A stretch of DNA of 64,000 nt from a gamma proteobacterium symbiont of Stewartia floridana (GCA_003676145.1 NAUB01000018.1:174532-238531), one strand, 5' to 3'. Numbered from the stretch's first letter, positions 18,634-28,342 are shown. Notes: generated by a model not told the origin, from the sequence alone. Program-made: numbers and translations.

Positions 18634-20313
18634 ATGGCAACCGTAACTCCCGAACAAGCAGCAAACGAAGTCGAAGTGGCGCGTATACAGGACAATCCCA
18701 TCGTCAGGCAGATCGCCGTGATGGTGGGGATAGCGGCCAGTGTCGCCTTGGGGGTGGCCGTTGTACTGTGGACCCAGAAGCCCAGTTATGCGCCACTGTT
18801 CGGTAACCTTCCCAACAAGGATGCGATGGAGATCTCTCAGGCTCTGCAGCAGGCCGGTATCGACTATGAAATCGATCAGGCGAATGGCATTGTGATGGTG
18901 CCGAGCTCCAGCCTGCAAGAGGCGCGGATGAAACTTGCCGGCCAGGGTTTGCCGCGTTCCGGATCGACCGGTTTTGAACTGATGCAGGAGGATACCGGGT
19001 TCTCAACCAGTAAACTGGTGGAGACGGCCCGTTATCAGCGTGCCATCGAAGGGGAACTGGCCCGTTCGATCATGACTATGGCGAATGTGGATAGCGCCAG
19101 GGTTCATCTGGCAACACCGAAGCAGTCGGTGTTTATCCGTAAAAGAAAATTCCCCAGCGCGTCGGTGGTGGTGAAACTCTATCCCGGACGCAGCCTGGAA
19201 AAGGGGCATGTGGAAGCGATCACCCATCTGGTCGCCTCGAGTGTGCCTGAACTGGATGTTTCCAATGTCACGGTGGTCGATCAGAAAGGGCGCTTGCTGA
19301 GCACCAAGAAAGACAGCCGTGAAATGCAGCTGACTTCCCGTCAATTTGAATACACCCGTGAGCTCGAAGGTCACTACAAGCAACGGATTGAAGATATCCT
19401 TGAGCCTGTGGTCGGACGGGAAAATCTGCGTGCAGAAGTGACCGCCGATATGGATTTCACCTATGTTGAACAGACCCAGGAGTACTATAATCCGGATGTA
19501 AATGCACTGCGATCAGAGCAGATCAATGAGCAGCAATCTGTGTTGAGCGAAGTGCAGGGTGTTCCTGGCGCCCTGACCAATCAGCCTCCGGCCGCGGCGA
19601 ATGCGCCTCAGGTGGCTGGTGGTGCGGAGGGTGAAGCTGGCGGTACTCCAGTGAATACCAGCAAACGGGCCACCCGCAATTTTGAGCTGGATAAGACCAT
19701 CAGCCATACCCGCCTGCCCAGCAGTCGGCTGCGCAAACTCTCAGTCGCTGTTGTGGTGAATGATCGCTACCAGGCGGGTGAGGATGGTGTGGCTGTGCCG
19801 GTGGAACGCACGGCGGAAGAGATTACACGCATCTCCAATCTGGTCAAAGAGGCGGTTGGGTTCGACATTCAGCGTGGTGACAGAGTGCAGGTGATCAGTG
19901 AGGCATTCTATATTCCACAGCCCATGGAACCACTGCCTGAAACACCCATGTGGGAACAGAGCTGGTTCTGGGATCTGATTCGTCAGGTTGGTGGCGCATT
20001 GCTGTTCCTGCTGTTGGTTTTCGGGGTGTTGAAGCCCACCATGACACGATTGACCAAGCAGGTGGTGACAACACAAATGAGTGAATCGATGGCGACTGCA
20101 GGGGCCGTTGCAGGTGAGGGTGGTATGGCACCGATGCCCGATGGCGCTGGTGGTGAAATGGGCATGCTGTCAGAAGATGATGAATCCCTGCAGCTGCCAG
20201 GGCCAAGAAGTTATGAGAAAACACTGGATGCTGCACGCAATATGATTCAAGAAGACCCTAAGCGAGTGGCTCAGGTAGTTAAAAAGTGGATTGCTGAAGA
20301 TGGCAACAAATAA
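18634..20313 (+). CDS. fliF: flagellar MS-ring protein FliF
   Basis: Forms the membrane MS-ring on which the flagellum is built. The 559 residues show a first membrane helix (about 26-46), the periplasmic ring-building domains with YEIDQANGIVMVPSS and ARVHLATPKQSVF, a low-complexity Ala/Gly/Pro-rich stretch near 310-345, a second membrane helix (about 448-466) and a C-terminal FliG-binding tail ending QVVKKWIAEDGNK. The 3' end overlaps fliG by 14 bases. Confidence 0.96.
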   Translation: MATVTPEQAANEVEVARIQDNPIVRQIAVMVGIAASVALGVAVVLWTQKPSYAPLFGNLPNKDAMEISQALQQAGIDYEIDQANGIVMVPSSSLQEARMKLAGQGLPRSGSTGFELMQEDTGFSTSKLVETARYQRAIEGELARSIMTMANVDSARVHLATPKQSVFIRKRKFPSASVVVKLYPGRSLEKGHVEAITHLVASSVPELDVSNVTVVDQKGRLLSTKKDSREMQLTSRQFEYTRELEGHYKQRIEDILEPVVGRENLRAEVTADMDFTYVEQTQEYYNPDVNALRSEQINEQQSVLSEVQGVPGALTNQPPAAANAPQVAGGAEGEAGGTPVNTSKRATRNFELDKTISHTRLPSSRLRKLSVAVVVNDRYQAGEDGVAVPVERTAEEITRISNLVKEAVGFDIQRGDRVQVISEAFYIPQPMEPLPETPMWEQSWFWDLIRQVGGALLFLLLVFGVLKPTMTRLTKQVVTTQMSESMATAGAVAGEGGMAPMPDGAGGEMGMLSEDDESLQLPGPRSYEKTLDAARNMIQEDPKRVAQVVKKWIAEDGNK

Positions 20314-21358
20314 TCAAACTGCTAACCAGGCAATGCAGGCATCTGATGCAAATGCCTCGGATGTCAACAAAACAAGTGGACTTGAACGCTCAGCTATCTT
20401 GTTGCTGGCTTTGGGTGAGAAAGATGCTGCTGAAATCCTCCGCCATATGGGACCTAAAGAGGTTCAGGATGTGGGGTTGGCAATGGCTACTCTGACGGGA
20501 GTGACCACCGACCAGATGGAAGCAGTGATGCATCAATTTGTATCCACGCTGGAAAAACAGACTGCCTTGGGGCTGGGCTCTGATGAATATATCCGCAACA
20601 TGCTCACCAATGCCTTGGGAGAGGATAAGGCGGGCGGTGTCATCGACCGTATCCTGCTGGGTCGTAACAGTAAAGGCCTGGAACAGCTGAAATGGATGGA
20701 TCCCCGGGGAATTGCAGAGTTGATTCGCCTTGAGCATCCACAGATCATTGCCATCGTGCTCTCTTTTCTGGAACCGGATCAGGCTGCCCAGGTGGTCAGT
20801 CAGTTTGCCGACCGGGTACGCACCGATGTGATCATGCGCATTGCCACCCTGGATGGCATTCAACCGGTTGCCTTGCAGGAGCTGGATGAGATCCTCGAAA
20901 AACAGTTTTCCGGTGCCTCCAACGTCAAATCTTCCAGTCTGGGCGGCATTAAAACCGCCGCAGAGATACTCAACATGCTGGATGGTGCGGTCGAGAGCAA
21001 ACTGATGGAGGAGATCATCGAAGTCGATTCCGATCTCGGTCAGGAGCTTCAGGACAACATGTTTGTATTTGAAAACCTCATCGATGTGGATGATCGGGGT
21101 ATTCAGGCACTGTTGCGCGAAGTCAGTACCGAGCAGCTGTTGCTGGCACTGCGCGGTGCCGATGAAGCACTGAAAGAGAAGATCTTCAAGAATATGTCGA
21201 AACGTGCAGCTGAAATGCTCAAGGATGATCTGGAAGCGGCAGCACCTGCCAAGCTGAGTGATGTGGAGGCCTCGCAGAAAGAGATTCTACAGGTAGCACG
21301 CCGCCTGGCGGATGCCGGTGAGATCATGCTTGGAGGCGGTGGCGATGAGTTCGTCTAA
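20300..21358 (+). CDS. fliG: flagellar motor switch protein FliG
   Basis: Cytoplasmic rotor protein that transmits torque from the stators. The 352 residues include the N-terminal FliF-binding domain, the EHPQ-type motif region near 135-150 (LEHPQIIAIVLSFLEP), the Gly-linker and armadillo region, and the charged C-terminal torque helix (DDRGIQALLREVSTEQL, LRGADEALKEKIF). ATG 20300 lies inside fliF; an in-frame TTG at 20291 is less likely. The N-terminus has a short Ala/Asn-rich extension. The end overlaps fliH by 14 bases. Confidence 0.95.
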   Translation: MATNNQTANQAMQASDANASDVNKTSGLERSAILLLALGEKDAAEILRHMGPKEVQDVGLAMATLTGVTTDQMEAVMHQFVSTLEKQTALGLGSDEYIRNMLTNALGEDKAGGVIDRILLGRNSKGLEQLKWMDPRGIAELIRLEHPQIIAIVLSFLEPDQAAQVVSQFADRVRTDVIMRIATLDGIQPVALQELDEILEKQFSGASNVKSSSLGGIKTAAEILNMLDGAVESKLMEEIIEVDSDLGQELQDNMFVFENLIDVDDRGIQALLREVSTEQLLLALRGADEALKEKIFKNMSKRAAEMLKDDLEAAAPAKLSDVEASQKEILQVARRLADAGEIMLGGGGDEFV

Positions 21359-22028
21359 ATCCGGCGACGGAGGAACCGTTGATATCAGGCAGTGGTTGCC
21401 GCCGGAGATGGGGGAGGGCAAGAAACGGACGAATCGGGGCACAATCCATCCTCCCAGTGCGCCACCCACGGCAGAAGAGCTCGAGGCGATCCAGCAACAG
21501 GCCTACGAAGAGGGTTTTGAAAAAGGCAAGCAGGAGGGCTTCGAGTATGGCCATAAAGAGGGCCTGAACCAGGCCCAAATGCAGCTGAATCAGTACACCT
21601 CACAATTTGATCGTCTGCTGCAAACCTTCGAACGGCCATTGAGAAATCTGGACAATCAAATCGAGAAAGAGCTGCTGGCGCTGGTTATCGCGATTGTAAA
21701 GCAACTGGTCCGCCGCGAGGTCAAAAGTGATCCCAACCTGATTGTCGGTGTGGTCAGGGAAGCCCTTTCCGTACTACCTGTCTCTTCACGCAATGTACGT
21801 CTATTACTTCATCCTGAGGATGCGGAACTGATACGTGAGGTCTACGCGCTGGGTGATTCCGAAGTGGGTTGGCACCTGATTGAGGATCCAGTGATCAATC
21901 GGGGTGGCTGTAAGGTGGTGACCGATACCTCCCAGGTCGATGCCTCACTGGAATCCAGGCTCGCCAGTCTGATTGCGCCTCTGTTGGCTGGTGCCCGTGC
22001 CATCGATGAGCAGATGGAAGAGGAGTAG
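21345..22028 (+). CDS. fliH: flagellar assembly protein FliH
   Basis: Regulator of the export ATPase FliI. The 227 residues have an N-terminal disordered part, a Gly-rich heptad segment ([18 protein letters not shown]) typical of the GxxxG repeats of FliH, and a C-terminal ATPase-binding domain related to V-ATPase subunit E. ATG 21345 is chosen because GGAGG lies eight bases upstream; an in-frame ATG at 21312 would add eleven residues. Overlaps the end of fliG and is followed by fliI after five bases. Confidence 0.9.
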   Translation: MSSSKSGDGGTVDIRQWLPPEMGEGKKRTNRGTIHPPSAPPTAEELEAIQQQAYEEGFEKGKQEGFEYGHKEGLNQAQMQLNQYTSQFDRLLQTFERPLRNLDNQIEKELLALVIAIVKQLVRREVKSDPNLIVGVVREALSVLPVSSRNVRLLLHPEDAELIREVYALGDSEVGWHLIEDPVINRGGCKVVTDTSQVDASLESRLASLIAPLLAGARAIDEQMEEE

Positions 22029-22033
22029 TCACG

Positions 22034-23437
22034 ATGCAACTGGGAGCGGAGAGACAACAGATCTGGGCGGAACGGTTACGCCGCTATCAGGATCGACTCG
22101 GCGATGACCGTGGCCTGGTGGTTGAAGGTCGACTGACAAGAATGGTGGGTCTGACGCTCGAGGCGATCGGTTGTCGGGCTGTGATCGGAGGCCAATGTGA
22201 TGTGGTCAGCAGCAACGGCACACATATTGAGTCCGAAGTGGTTGGCTTTGGTGAAGACAGCCTCTATCTCATGCCCACGGGTGATATTCATGGCCTGGAG
22301 CAGGGAGCGAGAGTCATTCCCACCGGGCGTGTCTGTGAAGCGGTAGTTGGAGAACACCTGCTGGGACGGGTCATCGATGGTGCGGGTAAGCCGTTGGATA
22401 ACCTTGGGCCTGTCCACAACGATGAGCGACGTCCTCTGACCGGAACCAGTTTCAATCCCTTGGCCAGAACCCCGATCAGAGAGCCCCTGGATGTAGGTGT
22501 GCGTGCGATCAACTCGCTGTTGAGTGTTGGACGGGGGCAGCGACTGGGTCTCTTCGCCGGTTCCGGTGTCGGTAAGAGTGTGCTGCTGGGTATGATGACC
22601 CGCTACACCAATGCGGATGTCACCGTAGTCGGGTTGATCGGTGAACGTGGTCGTGAGGTAAAGGAGTTTGTCGAGAATATCCTGGGAAAAGAGGGTATGA
22701 AGCGGGCTGTTGTGGTTGCTGTGCCGGCCGACAACCCACCACTGCGGAGAATGCATGGCGCAATGCTTGCCACCAGTATCGCTGAGAGCTTCAGAGAGCA
22801 GGGTAAACATGTGTTGCTACTGATGGACTCACTTACCCGCTATGCCCAGGCGCAGCGTGAGATTGCCCTGGCGATCCATGAACCGCCAGCGACCAAGGGT
22901 TATCCCCCCTCGGTTTTTGCCAAACTGCCACAACTGGTGGAGCGGGCCGGTAATGGGGATAAGGGTGGCGGCTCGATTACCGCGTTCTATACGGTTCTGA
23001 CTGAAGGGGATGATCAAAACGACCCGATTGCCGATGCCGCCCGAGCCATCCTGGATGGCCATATTGTACTCTCCCGGCAGTTGGCGGATGCCGGCCACTA
23101 TCCTGCAATCGATATCGAGGCCTCGATCAGTCGGGCGATGAATGATATCACCAGCTATAGCCATCAGGATGCCGCACGCTCGTTTAAGCATCTATACTCT
23201 CTATATCAGCAGAACAGAGACTTGATCAGTGTTGGCGCCTATGAATCTGGCAGTGATGAGCAGATCGACATTGCGATTTCAGCGATGCCGGCACTGAATG
23301 AATTTTTGCGCCAGGACATGCACACACCAGTGACACTGGCACAGAGTCTTGAAGATCTCGAAACCCTGTTTCCTGCTGAACCGGAGCCGGAAGCAGAGAT
23401 GCCGGCGGGACTGAATCTTCCGAATCCTGTGGAATAA
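22034..23437 (+). CDS. fliI: flagellum-specific export ATPase FliI
   Basis: ATPase of the flagellar type III export apparatus, homologous to the F1 beta subunit. The 467 residues contain Walker A GSGVGKSV near 175-182, Walker [18 protein letters not shown] near 254-270, and the family motif [21 protein letters not shown] (split here as [10 protein letters not shown] and [11 protein letters not shown]). Length is normal. It lies five bases downstream of fliH and 17 bases before fliJ. Confidence 0.96.
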   Translation: MQLGAERQQIWAERLRRYQDRLGDDRGLVVEGRLTRMVGLTLEAIGCRAVIGGQCDVVSSNGTHIESEVVGFGEDSLYLMPTGDIHGLEQGARVIPTGRVCEAVVGEHLLGRVIDGAGKPLDNLGPVHNDERRPLTGTSFNPLARTPIREPLDVGVRAINSLLSVGRGQRLGLFAGSGVGKSVLLGMMTRYTNADVTVVGLIGERGREVKEFVENILGKEGMKRAVVVAVPADNPPLRRMHGAMLATSIAESFREQGKHVLLLMDSLTRYAQAQREIALAIHEPPATKGYPPSVFAKLPQLVERAGNGDKGGGSITAFYTVLTEGDDQNDPIADAARAILDGHIVLSRQLADAGHYPAIDIEASISRAMNDITSYSHQDAARSFKHLYSLYQQNRDLISVGAYESGSDEQIDIAISAMPALNEFLRQDMHTPVTLAQSLEDLETLFPAEPEPEAEMPAGLNLPNPVE

Positions 23438-23454
23438 CGAACTGAGAATCGATT

Positions 23455-23883
23455 ATGTCGCCTTCGAAACGACTCAAGCCAGTACAGAGATTCGCGCACT
23501 CCAAGGAGCAGAATGCTGCACGCAGTATGGGGCAGGCGCGTAAGAATCTTGAGCAGGAGGAGGCGAAGTTAAAACAGCTGAAGCAATACCATCAAGAGTA
23601 TCTGGAGCGCTTTGAGCAGATGGCGCGGGAAGGGATGACATCCACTCAACTGCAGGAATACAGAACCTTTCTGGCAAAGCTGGATGAGGCGATCAATCAG
23701 CAGCAACAGGTGGTTGCCGCCAGCATGGTCAATCACAATAGCCAAAAAACCGATTGGAAACAGAAGCACAGTCGTACCCAGGCACTGAATAAAGTGATCG
23801 ATCGTTATCGCGAGAAAGAACAGAAAAGTGCCGATCGCAGAGAGCAGAAAGAGAGCGACGAACATAATCAAAGAAATCGTTAA
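23455..23883 (+). CDS. fliJ: flagellar export chaperone FliJ
   Basis: Cytoplasmic coiled-coil protein that activates FliI and escorts export chaperones. The 142 residues are almost entirely charged helix, starting MSPSKRLKPVQRFA and rich in Gln, Glu, Lys and Arg, as expected for FliJ. It is the last gene of the fliE operon here: fliK, fliL, fliM and later flagellar genes do not follow, unlike in Vibrio or Pseudomonas. Confidence 0.88.
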   Translation: MSPSKRLKPVQRFAHSKEQNAARSMGQARKNLEQEEAKLKQLKQYHQEYLERFEQMAREGMTSTQLQEYRTFLAKLDEAINQQQQVVAASMVNHNSQKTDWKQKHSRTQALNKVIDRYREKEQKSADRREQKESDEHNQRNR

Positions 23884-24203
23884 CAGGACTTTTTGATCAG
23901 GCTCTTTCCCTCCAGTCATGCCTCGCTCCAGCGGCTTCACGATGTGCATAAATCCCACAGCTGGTGTCCGTTATTAACCATCCAGCAAGCCGCTACACTT
24001 GCCGCTCTAGCGGAACAACCAGACCTTATTCCTCACGCAATGTTTGATCCATCAAGTTTCTTTGTAAGTGAAATGAATTGCTGGGTAGATCCGGGATTTC
24101 GGAGTCTGATTGAGTGGATGTCCAGCTGACACACCGTTTTGCGACTATGGCGAGGATAGTCTGAGCTATCTTCAAGTGAACGACTGAGAACGCCAACTTA
24201 TGT
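23884..24203. other. gap after fliJ, nothing recognised
   Basis: About 320 bases with only short ORFs of no recognisable type, no terminator hairpin with a U tract and no clear sigma-54 or sigma-28 promoter. Presumably the upstream region of the EAL-HDOD gene. Confidence 0.4.
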
Positions 24204-25475
24204 ATGATAAACAGCATGAGTGAATCGATGCCAGAGACTGAATTGCATCTGCCCCCGGAAGTGGTTCAGGTGGGTCGCCAGCCTATTCTCGACAAAAACC
24301 TGAACGTCTATGGGTATGAGCTGCTCTATCGATCAATCTCTGACTCTCAGCAGGATTTTGATGGGGATGTGGCAACTGCCCGCACTGTGCTGAACAGTTT
24401 TCTGGAGTTTGGCCTGCATCGCCTGGTTGGTAAGCATCGTGTTTTCATCAACATGACTCAGCGTTTCTTTACCGAGTTTACATCTCTACCGGTTGATCCG
24501 CAGCAGATTGTGATTGAGGTTCTGGAGGACTTTGATCTGACACCGGCCGTTGTTGACGGTATTAAAAAACTCCATGAAGCAGGCTATGCGATCGCATTGG
24601 ATGACTATCGGTTCGAGCAACGCTGGAGACCCGTGCTACCTTATTGTTCGTTGATCAAGGTCGAGATTCTGGGACTGGATCTCGAGAAGTATGTTGAGCC
24701 AATCAATGATCTACTGAGGCGCGGTATAACACTGCTTGCGGAAAAAGTGGAGACCCGCGAGGAGTTCGAAACCGCAACACGTCTCGGTTTTACCCTGTTT
24801 CAGGGCTATTTCTTTGCCAAACCCCAGACTCTCAGTACCACACGAAATCCCGGTAACAGGAAAATACTGCTCAGAACCATCGCTCAGCTGAACGATCCCA
24901 AGGCGGATATCGAGGATATTGCCAAACTGATTGAGCTCGATCCCAATTTGAGTTTCAAGCTGCTGCGGGTCATAAACTCTGCTGCTCAGGGCTTGACGCG
25001 CAAGATCACATCGATTCGGGAGGCGGTTGTTTTTATCGGTCTGAATCGCCTGAGGGCCTGGTCGACACTTTTTGTCATGGCCAGTATGCAGGAGGCTTCA
25101 CCTGAGTTGATCACCACCAGTCTGGTCAGGGCGGAGATGTGCAGAGCATTGGCCGATGAGTTTGATTCCGGTCATCCTGATAGTGGCTATACTGTAGGCT
25201 TGCTCTCCACCCTCGATGCGATGATGAATCAACCGATGGAACAGCTGCTCGAAGAGATCCCATTGGCTGACCATATGGTCGAAGCCCTGGGGCGACACTC
25301 AGGCCCCTTCGGTAACGGTCTTCAGTGTGCCATCGATCTCGAAAGATGTGACTGGTTGAGTGAATCGACCAAGCTTCTACCGGTAGAGCAGCTGAATACG
25401 ATGTATGTCCATGCGCTGGAACGGGTCGAGCAGATCAGAGGAGTGTTTTCCGCTGAGACGGTTCAGCAGAGATGA
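24204..25475 (+). CDS. EAL-HDOD signalling protein (YuxH/CdgJ-like)
   Basis: Cytoplasmic protein of 423 residues joining an EAL-like domain (about 15-215) to an HDOD domain (about 215-400). The EAL part retains YELLYR, VIEVLEDFD, ALDDYRF, SLIKVEI and QGYFFAKP, but the EAL signature itself reads ELL and DDFG reads DDYR, so phosphodiesterase activity is doubtful. The HDOD part has LLRVINSAAQG and AVVFIGLNRLRAW. In Vibrio, CdgJ-type proteins affect motility; the flagellar neighbours agree with this. ATG 24216 is an equally possible start; neither has a clear ribosome site. Confidence 0.85.
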   Translation: MINSMSESMPETELHLPPEVVQVGRQPILDKNLNVYGYELLYRSISDSQQDFDGDVATARTVLNSFLEFGLHRLVGKHRVFINMTQRFFTEFTSLPVDPQQIVIEVLEDFDLTPAVVDGIKKLHEAGYAIALDDYRFEQRWRPVLPYCSLIKVEILGLDLEKYVEPINDLLRRGITLLAEKVETREEFETATRLGFTLFQGYFFAKPQTLSTTRNPGNRKILLRTIAQLNDPKADIEDIAKLIELDPNLSFKLLRVINSAAQGLTRKITSIREAVVFIGLNRLRAWSTLFVMASMQEASPELITTSLVRAEMCRALADEFDSGHPDSGYTVGLLSTLDAMMNQPMEQLLEEIPLADHMVEALGRHSGPFGNGLQCAIDLERCDWLSESTKLLPVEQLNTMYVHALERVEQIRGVFSAETVQQR

Positions 25476-25524
25476 GGTTGTAATAATCCCTAAGGGATGG
25501 CGCTCGATTCGCATTTATCAGGCC

Positions 25525-25794
25525 CTAGGGAATCACAACACCGTGTATCGGTCCTGAAGGTGTGTTGCAGATACAGTATGCACCCACCTCACTGCGTCTG
25601 TTCATTGGACAGATGCCTGAGTAGATAGCGCATTTTCGACTGAGTTTCGGTTTGCTGTCACCGCCTGTGGTATAGGTTTTGTTCTGTACGGTCGGTGTTT
25701 GCTCAGTGGCCTTCTCGTCAGCCTGCAGATTCATGGCAAGAGAAACAGAGCCGACCAAGAGAGTAGAGATCAAGCGGGTTCGTTTGCTAGACAT
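25525..25794 (-). CDS. small secreted four-cysteine protein, unknown
   Basis: An 89-residue protein with a Sec signal peptide (MSSKRTRLISTLLVGSVSLA..LQA, cleavage before DEKATE). The mature part of about 64 residues carries four cysteines in two pairs, KCAIYSGIC and GAYCIC, followed by NTPSGPIHG. It could form two disulfides or bind a metal. ATG 25794 is chosen because GGAG lies eight bases upstream; a GTG at 25806 is in frame. It lies 32 bases downstream of the FlhB-tail gene on the same strand. I do not recognise a family. Confidence 0.55.
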   Translation of the reverse strand: MSSKRTRLISTLLVGSVSLAMNLQADEKATEQTPTVQNKTYTTGGDSKPKLSRKCAIYSGICPMNRRSEVGAYCICNTPSGPIHGVVIP

Positions 25795-25826
25795 GATTCG
25801 CTCCACGATGGCTATAGGGTGGTTTG

Positions 25827-26117
25827 CTATTGGTCCTCAAACCCAGGCGGACGTTTACCGGAAAGCAGATAGGCGAAGGCAATTACCTCTGCAACTGCCC
25901 GATAGAGGGCCTGGGGTATCTCATCGCCAAGCGGTATCTGTGAGAGTAGCGCGGCAAGCTCCACATCTTCATGCAATGGTATATCGTGCTCTTCCGCCAG
26001 AGCCAGAATTCTCTCAGCCAGTTCACCACGGCCTTTTGCAGTCAGCCTTGGGGCGTTTTCCCCATCGTACTTGAGTGCGACGGCAAGATCCGAGGTGTCT
26101 AGGTCTTTTCTGTTCAT
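25827..26117 (-). CDS. FlhB C-terminal-domain homologue (FhlB/FlhX-like)
   Basis: A 96-residue protein resembling only the cytoplasmic domain of FlhB, the substrate-specificity switch of the flagellar export gate: DLAVALKYDGENAP, ERILALAEEHDIPLHED, and IPQALYRAVAEVIAFAY match that domain. It has no membrane helices, and the NPTH autocleavage motif is absent at the N-terminus, where MNRKDLDTSD stands instead. Its start overlaps the stop of the FliK-like gene (ATGA). FlhX-type paralogues can assist FlhB; here the role is inferred. Confidence 0.85.
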   Translation of the reverse strand: MNRKDLDTSDLAVALKYDGENAPRLTAKGRGELAERILALAEEHDIPLHEDVELAALLSQIPLGDEIPQALYRAVAEVIAFAYLLSGKRPPGFEDQ

Positions 26118-27325
26118 GCCTGTTCGTTGAGTAGTGAGTGTTCGCCGGGTATCTGTTCTTCGTTTCGCGCAGCACCTTGGAAGGATTCCAACTTCTTCAC
26201 CTCCAGGCCAGCGGTTTCAAAACCGATGCGCAACCTGTCCAGATGGTTGCTTACCAGCTTCGATGTATCCGGATTTTCCGACCAGATGGTGGTTGAAAGG
26301 CTCTCGCCAACCAGATGCAGCCTGATTCGCATTGGTCCAAGTGGATCTATGTTCATGTGCAGGGTTAACTGCCATCCGGATTGGTTGGCAGCTCCCCGCT
26401 GTCCATCCCTGGCAATCTTTACATGAAACAGGTCAAAACCGTTTTCATGGCGGATCGGTAGCTCGAACTGCCAGATCTGTCTGGCCGACTCATCGGTCGG
26501 TGGCAGTGAACTGAGCTGGTTGGTTTGAATCCTGGCAATGGCACCATCAAGATGTTTGAACAGATCGAGCAACAACTTCAGTGTGGGATTGGCTTCCAGG
26601 GTCTGGGCCGGCAATGGTGCCTGGGAGTTGGATAGCAGGATTTGATTGGGTAATGTCACTGCCGGAGCAGGTGACGATGGATTGGTCTGGCTGGTTGCGG
26701 GCGCGCCAGTCATGGGGAGCTTGAGACCGGCGGCCTCGAATGATTGAGCAAGATAGGGTTTGATGATGCCAATCAGTCTGAGCAGATTGAGCTTCAGATC
26801 CTGATTCACCGGGAGTTGCCGAATCAGTAGGGATTCAGTCTGGTTACCACTCAGTTGCAATGCCTGATTCAACTCGGTTTTGAAACTAGGCTTGTCGATC
26901 GACAGGGCGCTTGTCAAAACCTGGCTGATTGCCTGTCTGACCGGTTCCGGTAGGGGTTTTGTCTGTGGTTGCGAGACCAGCTGGGTAAGTGCTTTGAACA
27001 GTTGCGGCAGGGGCTGTTGCCTTGGCAGGTTGCTCTTCAATGCCCAGGCAGTCAACTCCTTCTGGGTGGGTTGAGTCAGGACGCGCAATTCAGGTAATTT
27101 GCCGGCTTTCTCCACCTGAAGCAGCAGGGATTGGCCCGGGGTGACACTCAAGGTGGTCTGGGCCGTCAACTGGGTTACGCCAATTTGCAATCTCATCGCC
27201 CCATTGAGATTTTCGGATAGCGCCGTGCCTTTCAAAAGCTGACCGGGCTGGATCGCCTCCAGCAGGGATCTGGCACTGGTCGCAGTCGGCAGTGGTGGCA
27301 GAATTTTGGCGATCGAAAAGGGCAT
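26114..27325 (-). CDS. FliK-like flagellar hook-length control protein
   Basis: A 403-residue Gln/Leu/Pro-rich protein without membrane segments. The C-terminal third contains the Flg_hook pattern (RQIWQFELPIRHENGFDLFHVKI, split here as IWQFELPIRHENG and FDLFHVKI; then GWQLTLHMNIDPLGPM and RIRLHLVGESLS), as in FliK, which measures hook length and triggers FlhB switching. ATG 27325 is chosen because GGAAG lies just upstream; an upstream in-frame start would add 13 residues. It overlaps the FlhB-tail gene by four bases, so a specificity pair is encoded together. It may be the main FliK or a paralogue. Confidence 0.75.
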   Translation of the reverse strand: MPFSIAKILPPLPTATSARSLLEAIQPGQLLKGTALSENLNGAMRLQIGVTQLTAQTTLSVTPGQSLLLQVEKAGKLPELRVLTQPTQKELTAWALKSNLPRQQPLPQLFKALTQLVSQPQTKPLPEPVRQAISQVLTSALSIDKPSFKTELNQALQLSGNQTESLLIRQLPVNQDLKLNLLRLIGIIKPYLAQSFEAAGLKLPMTGAPATSQTNPSSPAPAVTLPNQILLSNSQAPLPAQTLEANPTLKLLLDLFKHLDGAIARIQTNQLSSLPPTDESARQIWQFELPIRHENGFDLFHVKIARDGQRGAANQSGWQLTLHMNIDPLGPMRIRLHLVGESLSTTIWSENPDTSKLVSNHLDRLRIGFETAGLEVKKLESFQGAARNEEQIPGEHSLLNEQA

Positions 27326-27482
27326 GGAAACTTCCAGTGGGTGGATAATCAGAAGTATACTCAACTTAACAGCCAGGTGACCAAATAGTTCAAATTCAGG
27401 AATTCAGGCTTCGTCCCGCATTCAGGAGATGCTTGAAGCTCCTGAGACAGAGCCGGGTCCAAGCTCCAGTCAGCGGTTAACT

Positions 27483-28259
27483 ATGAACGAAAAAAACAAC
27501 GAATCTGCGAAGGCCTGGTTTACCCGCCATGATGGGGTGATCTCCGGGCCGGTCAGTGAGGCTCGTATCAGACAGCAGTTACTCGAGGGGTTACTCAACC
27601 TGACAGATCAGATCAGCCAGGATCAGCAGGCGTGGCTGGAGATCGGCAAGGTTCCAGGTGTTGTGCCCCTGCAGATGCGTGCTGAATCGGGAGATAAAGC
27701 GGCCATTGCCAAGGTTGAGGCCAGAGCCAAGCAGCGCTCCAAAGAGCGGGCGCGCGTGGGAAGGATTCCTGTGGTACCGCTGGTTGTTTCTGTGGTGATT
27801 CTGGTTGGGGTGCTGTTGCTCTCACTATTGATCGGCATGCCGGAGAAGATCGATACCCCCCAATGTGACCAACCGCCTGCACCTGGTGTCAATTGGCGGA
27901 ACTGTCTGCTGTTGGGCATCGATGTCGGTTCGTCGAGTTTGGCGGGAGCCAATTTAAACAGCGCTGTGTTGCGCCAGGGAAGGTTCAGTGCGACCAACCT
28001 TTCGGCGGCGGATCTCAGTTATGCCGATTTGAGAAAGGCGGATCTGCGTTATGCACAATTGACCAACGCACGGCTGGTCGGCGCCAATCTACAGGGGGCT
28101 GACCTTCGCGACGCTGACCTCAGAGAGAGTGATCTGCGTTTTGCAGACTTTACCGGTGCACGCTTGCAAGGGATGCTGTTATCGGGATCCCGGCTCGATG
28201 ATGCAATCTGGAGCGATGGCAGGCAGTGTGCTGCAGAGTCATTGGGAAGCTGTCGCTAG
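27483..28259 (+). CDS. GYF_2-pentapeptide repeat membrane protein
   Basis: A 258-residue protein with three parts: an N-terminal GYF_2-like domain (AWFTRHDGVISGPVSE near 10-25), one transmembrane helix (about 99-120, VPLVVSVVILVGVLLLSLLI), and a periplasmic or cytoplasmic pentapeptide-repeat segment (about 170-235) with A-D/N-L-x-x repeats such as ADLSYADLRKADLRY. Such repeats fold as a right-handed quadrilateral helix used for protein contacts. The start could also be ATG 27429; neither has a strong ribosome site. Function unknown. Confidence 0.75.
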   Translation: MNEKNNESAKAWFTRHDGVISGPVSEARIRQQLLEGLLNLTDQISQDQQAWLEIGKVPGVVPLQMRAESGDKAAIAKVEARAKQRSKERARVGRIPVVPLVVSVVILVGVLLLSLLIGMPEKIDTPQCDQPPAPGVNWRNCLLLGIDVGSSSLAGANLNSAVLRQGRFSATNLSAADLSYADLRKADLRYAQLTNARLVGANLQGADLRDADLRESDLRFADFTGARLQGMLLSGSRLDDAIWSDGRQCAAESLGSCR

Positions 28260-28342
28260 GTGGGGTTCAATCAGGCAACCAGATCAGAGCCGATACCAGG
28301 GCCCACCGATGGGCTGGATCGGCCTATGTAAACAGACTCGAA

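Noticed and set aside
25519..25529. CAGGCCCTAGG match to the MITE end
   Set aside because: Only 11 bases agree and no second inverted end is present nearby; it overlaps the stop codon of the small secreted protein. Kept as coincidence or an old remnant.
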